Source: Exiguobacterium sp018617385
Lineage (GTDB): Bacteria > Bacillota > Bacilli > Exiguobacteriales > Exiguobacteriaceae
Length of the DNA stretch: 64,000 bases
NCBI RefSeq assembly: GCF_018617385.1
Contig: NZ_JACSKA010000002.1
Location: 258,125-322,124, forward strand
Reading direction: 5' to 3'
Part shown: one piece after another, positions 62,744-64,000 of the stretch
Layout: each line of letters opens with the position of its first letter
Position numbering within the stretch: position 1 is the first letter of the stretch
Notes under the pieces: generated by a model
What the model saw: only the letters and a program-made list of their open reading frames with translations
The model's database searches: none
What the model was told of the DNA's origin: nothing
Made by a program: the position numbers and the translations under genes

Positions 62744-63733
62744 GTGCGTTTGAACTTATCTACTGTACATGTTGGGATGACGCTATTGTCACCCGTTTCT
62801 TCTTTAGAAGCCGGAATCCACTTAACCAATGAACATTTACGTTTGCTCCGTTTCTTAAAAATCGAAGACATCGATGTCGCGCCTGTTGAACAGACAATCT
62901 TCACGTCTAAAGAAGAACAGCGCCTCTGTGATCAGGTCCTTCAATATGAGAAACATTATAATCAGTGGGAAGAACGAATCGCACCTAACCCATATGAAGG
63001 TCTTGAATTCATTCACCAGTTATTTCGTAAAGAAGTTCCTCTTACAGCGGTCGTCCATTTCTTTACACATCAACCGTTGCGAAAAAATCACGTCATTTAT
63101 CATTCCGTTTATCGGGCGCTCGTCGCCCGTGCCTTATCGAAATATCGAGGGGATGAACATCAACTCCAATTCGATTACGGGATTGCTTCTTATTTTGCAG
63201 ATGCGAGCTACGCTAAAATTCGGAAATGGTCTCATATGCGTTATTTCACAAAAATGGAACGGGAACTATTGTATCAACACCCACTCGTTTCAGCATCGAT
63301 GCTCCCGAGTACGCAAACGTTACGAGGAAGAGTGTATCAGTTGATCACCGAGCACCATGAGCGATTGGATGGATCCGGGTTTCCAAAACGTCTGACGGAG
63401 CGCGAGTTGAATCCAGCCTCTCCTCTATTTATTGTCGCCGATCGCTTCTGTCAGTTAACAGCACCCCGGACGTTCCGAAAGCCGCTCTCTCCAGAAGAAG
63501 CATATTTCTACATGTGGCAGAACAAGGCCTATGATGGAGAGGCTTTATCGCTACTCGCAACCTTGCTTGGATTTTATGGAGTCGGTCGCCCCGTTTTATT
63601 GAGTAGTGGAGTACGTGGAACGATTCATGCCTATACGAATCGTGTCGAACAACCGATCGTGCTTGATGATACAGGCGAGAAAGAATATGATTTATCGCGA
63701 TTAACTGAAATGAGCATTGTTGCATTTCAATAA
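62744..63733 (+). CDS. Degenerate HD-GYP domain protein
   Basis: 329 residues. The C-terminal part has the HD-GYP signature HHERLDGSGFP (HHExxDGSGYP in active c-di-GMP phosphodiesterases), but the preceding HD metal pair is lost: where LLHDIGK is expected the protein has SYFADASYAK. It is therefore probably catalytically inactive and may bind a nucleotide or partner instead. Start codon GTG at 62744 follows AGGAGG. Sits alone between gyrA and the rRNA operon, a position where B. subtilis has no such gene. Confidence 0.82.
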   Translation: MRLNLSTVHVGMTLLSPVSSLEAGIHLTNEHLRLLRFLKIEDIDVAPVEQTIFTSKEEQRLCDQVLQYEKHYNQWEERIAPNPYEGLEFIHQLFRKEVPLTAVVHFFTHQPLRKNHVIYHSVYRALVARALSKYRGDEHQLQFDYGIASYFADASYAKIRKWSHMRYFTKMERELLYQHPLVSASMLPSTQTLRGRVYQLITEHHERLDGSGFPKRLTERELNPASPLFIVADRFCQLTAPRTFRKPLSPEEAYFYMWQNKAYDGEALSLLATLLGFYGVGRPVLLSSGVRGTIHAYTNRVEQPIVLDDTGEKEYDLSRLTEMSIVAFQ

Positions 63734-63745
63734 GAAGAAACTAGC

Positions 63746-63790
63746 GATTCCTTTCATCAAAATGAAGTGGAATCGTCTTTATTTATTCTT
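63746..63790 (+). terminator. Terminator after the HD-GYP gene
   Basis: Imperfect stem GATTCC...GGAATC around TTCAT/ATGAA with a small bulge, followed by a T-rich tract. Confidence 0.6.
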
Positions 63791-63814
63791 TTTTAAAAAA
63801 CTTTCTTTTTATAG

Positions 63815-63843
63815 TTGACGGATATAATTACAGGTGCTATTAT
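63815..63843 (+). promoter_or_regulatory. rRNA operon promoter
   Basis: -35 TTGACG, exact 17-bp spacer, -10 TATTAT. Downstream at about 63872-63890 a leader segment of type CTTTGAAAACTGAAC matches the Bacillus rRNA antitermination-type leader. Confidence 0.8.
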
Positions 63844-63957
63844 AAATGAGTCGCTAAGAGCGGCAGACGAACTTTGAAAACTGAACGATGAGGCAAAAAT
63901 AAGTTTTACATTTTTTGAATGAAGCGCAAGCTTCGTCAATTTAAGAGCTATATCAAA

Positions 63958-64000
63958 TTCTTTGGAGAGTTTGATCCTGGCTCAGGACGAACGCTGGCGG
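63958..64000 (+). rRNA. rrs: 16S ribosomal RNA, 5' end (partial)
   Basis: GGAGAGTTTGATCCTGGCTC followed by the universal AGGACGAACGCTGGCGG start of bacterial 16S rRNA, cut by the window edge. The exact mature 5' end is estimated. Confidence 0.97.

Noticed and set aside
1..64000. CRISPR arrays, tRNA genes, intact insertion sequences or prophage structural genes
   Set aside because: No regularly spaced repeats, cloverleaf-type clusters, transposase frames or phage gene sets were seen; the only mobile-DNA enzyme is the broken recombinase.

Overview
The window is a low-to-mid GC Firmicutes chromosome segment centred on the replication origin. Gene order on both sides of dnaA (walRKHIJ-htrA, yyzF, rlmH, purA, dnaB, rplI, gdpP, rpsR-ssb-rpsF, ychF, parB, noc, rsmG, mnmG, mnmE, yidC, rnpA, rpmH | dnaA, dnaN, yaaA, recF, gyrB, gyrA, rrn) is the Bacillales origin arrangement. 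Protein flavour, the absence of recognisable sporulation genes other than yyaC, and the GC content suggest Exiguobacterium or a close relative. That is an inference from recognition; no search was run.

Layout. 1-17.5 kb is variable backbone: a FusB-like EF-G-binding protein, a GH3 glycosidase/esterase pair, a DbpA helicase, DUF4317, a secreted HNH nuclease with a small acidic partner, an ECF sigma/anti-sigma pair, MsrA, and a four-gene dlt-like acylation operon (ACP, adenylating enzyme, MBOAT, SGNH protein) behind a strong Fur-box match. About 17.5-26.66 kb is an AT-rich island at the 3' end of rlmH: a type I restriction-modification operon (half-size HsdS, HsdM, RhuM, full HsdS, HsdR, YgjP-like metallopeptidase) plus a broken large serine recombinase whose 3' end reads straight across the rlmH stop. 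26.66-53.2 kb is the minus-strand origin arm, carrying cell-wall signalling (WalRK), replication, ribosomal proteins, c-di-AMP turnover, tRNA modification, chromosome segregation/nucleoid occlusion and membrane insertion. 53.2-64 kb is oriC and the plus-strand arm, ending in the first bases of a 16S rRNA.

Origin biology. DnaA boxes lie in two blocks flanking dnaA, with an AT-rich unwinding region before dnaN. One perfect box sits between the dnaN ribosome-binding site and its start codon, and another cluster precedes rlmH. Two parS-type and two good Noc-binding palindromes are visible. The usual soj (parA) gene is missing and ParB lacks the N-terminal peptide that normally contacts ParA; jag and remB are also absent from their usual places.

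The most interesting items are the rlmH-targeted recombinase island with its unusual type I locus, the Fur-box dlt-like operon, the ParA-less parB locus, and a degenerate HD-GYP protein between gyrA and the rRNA operon.
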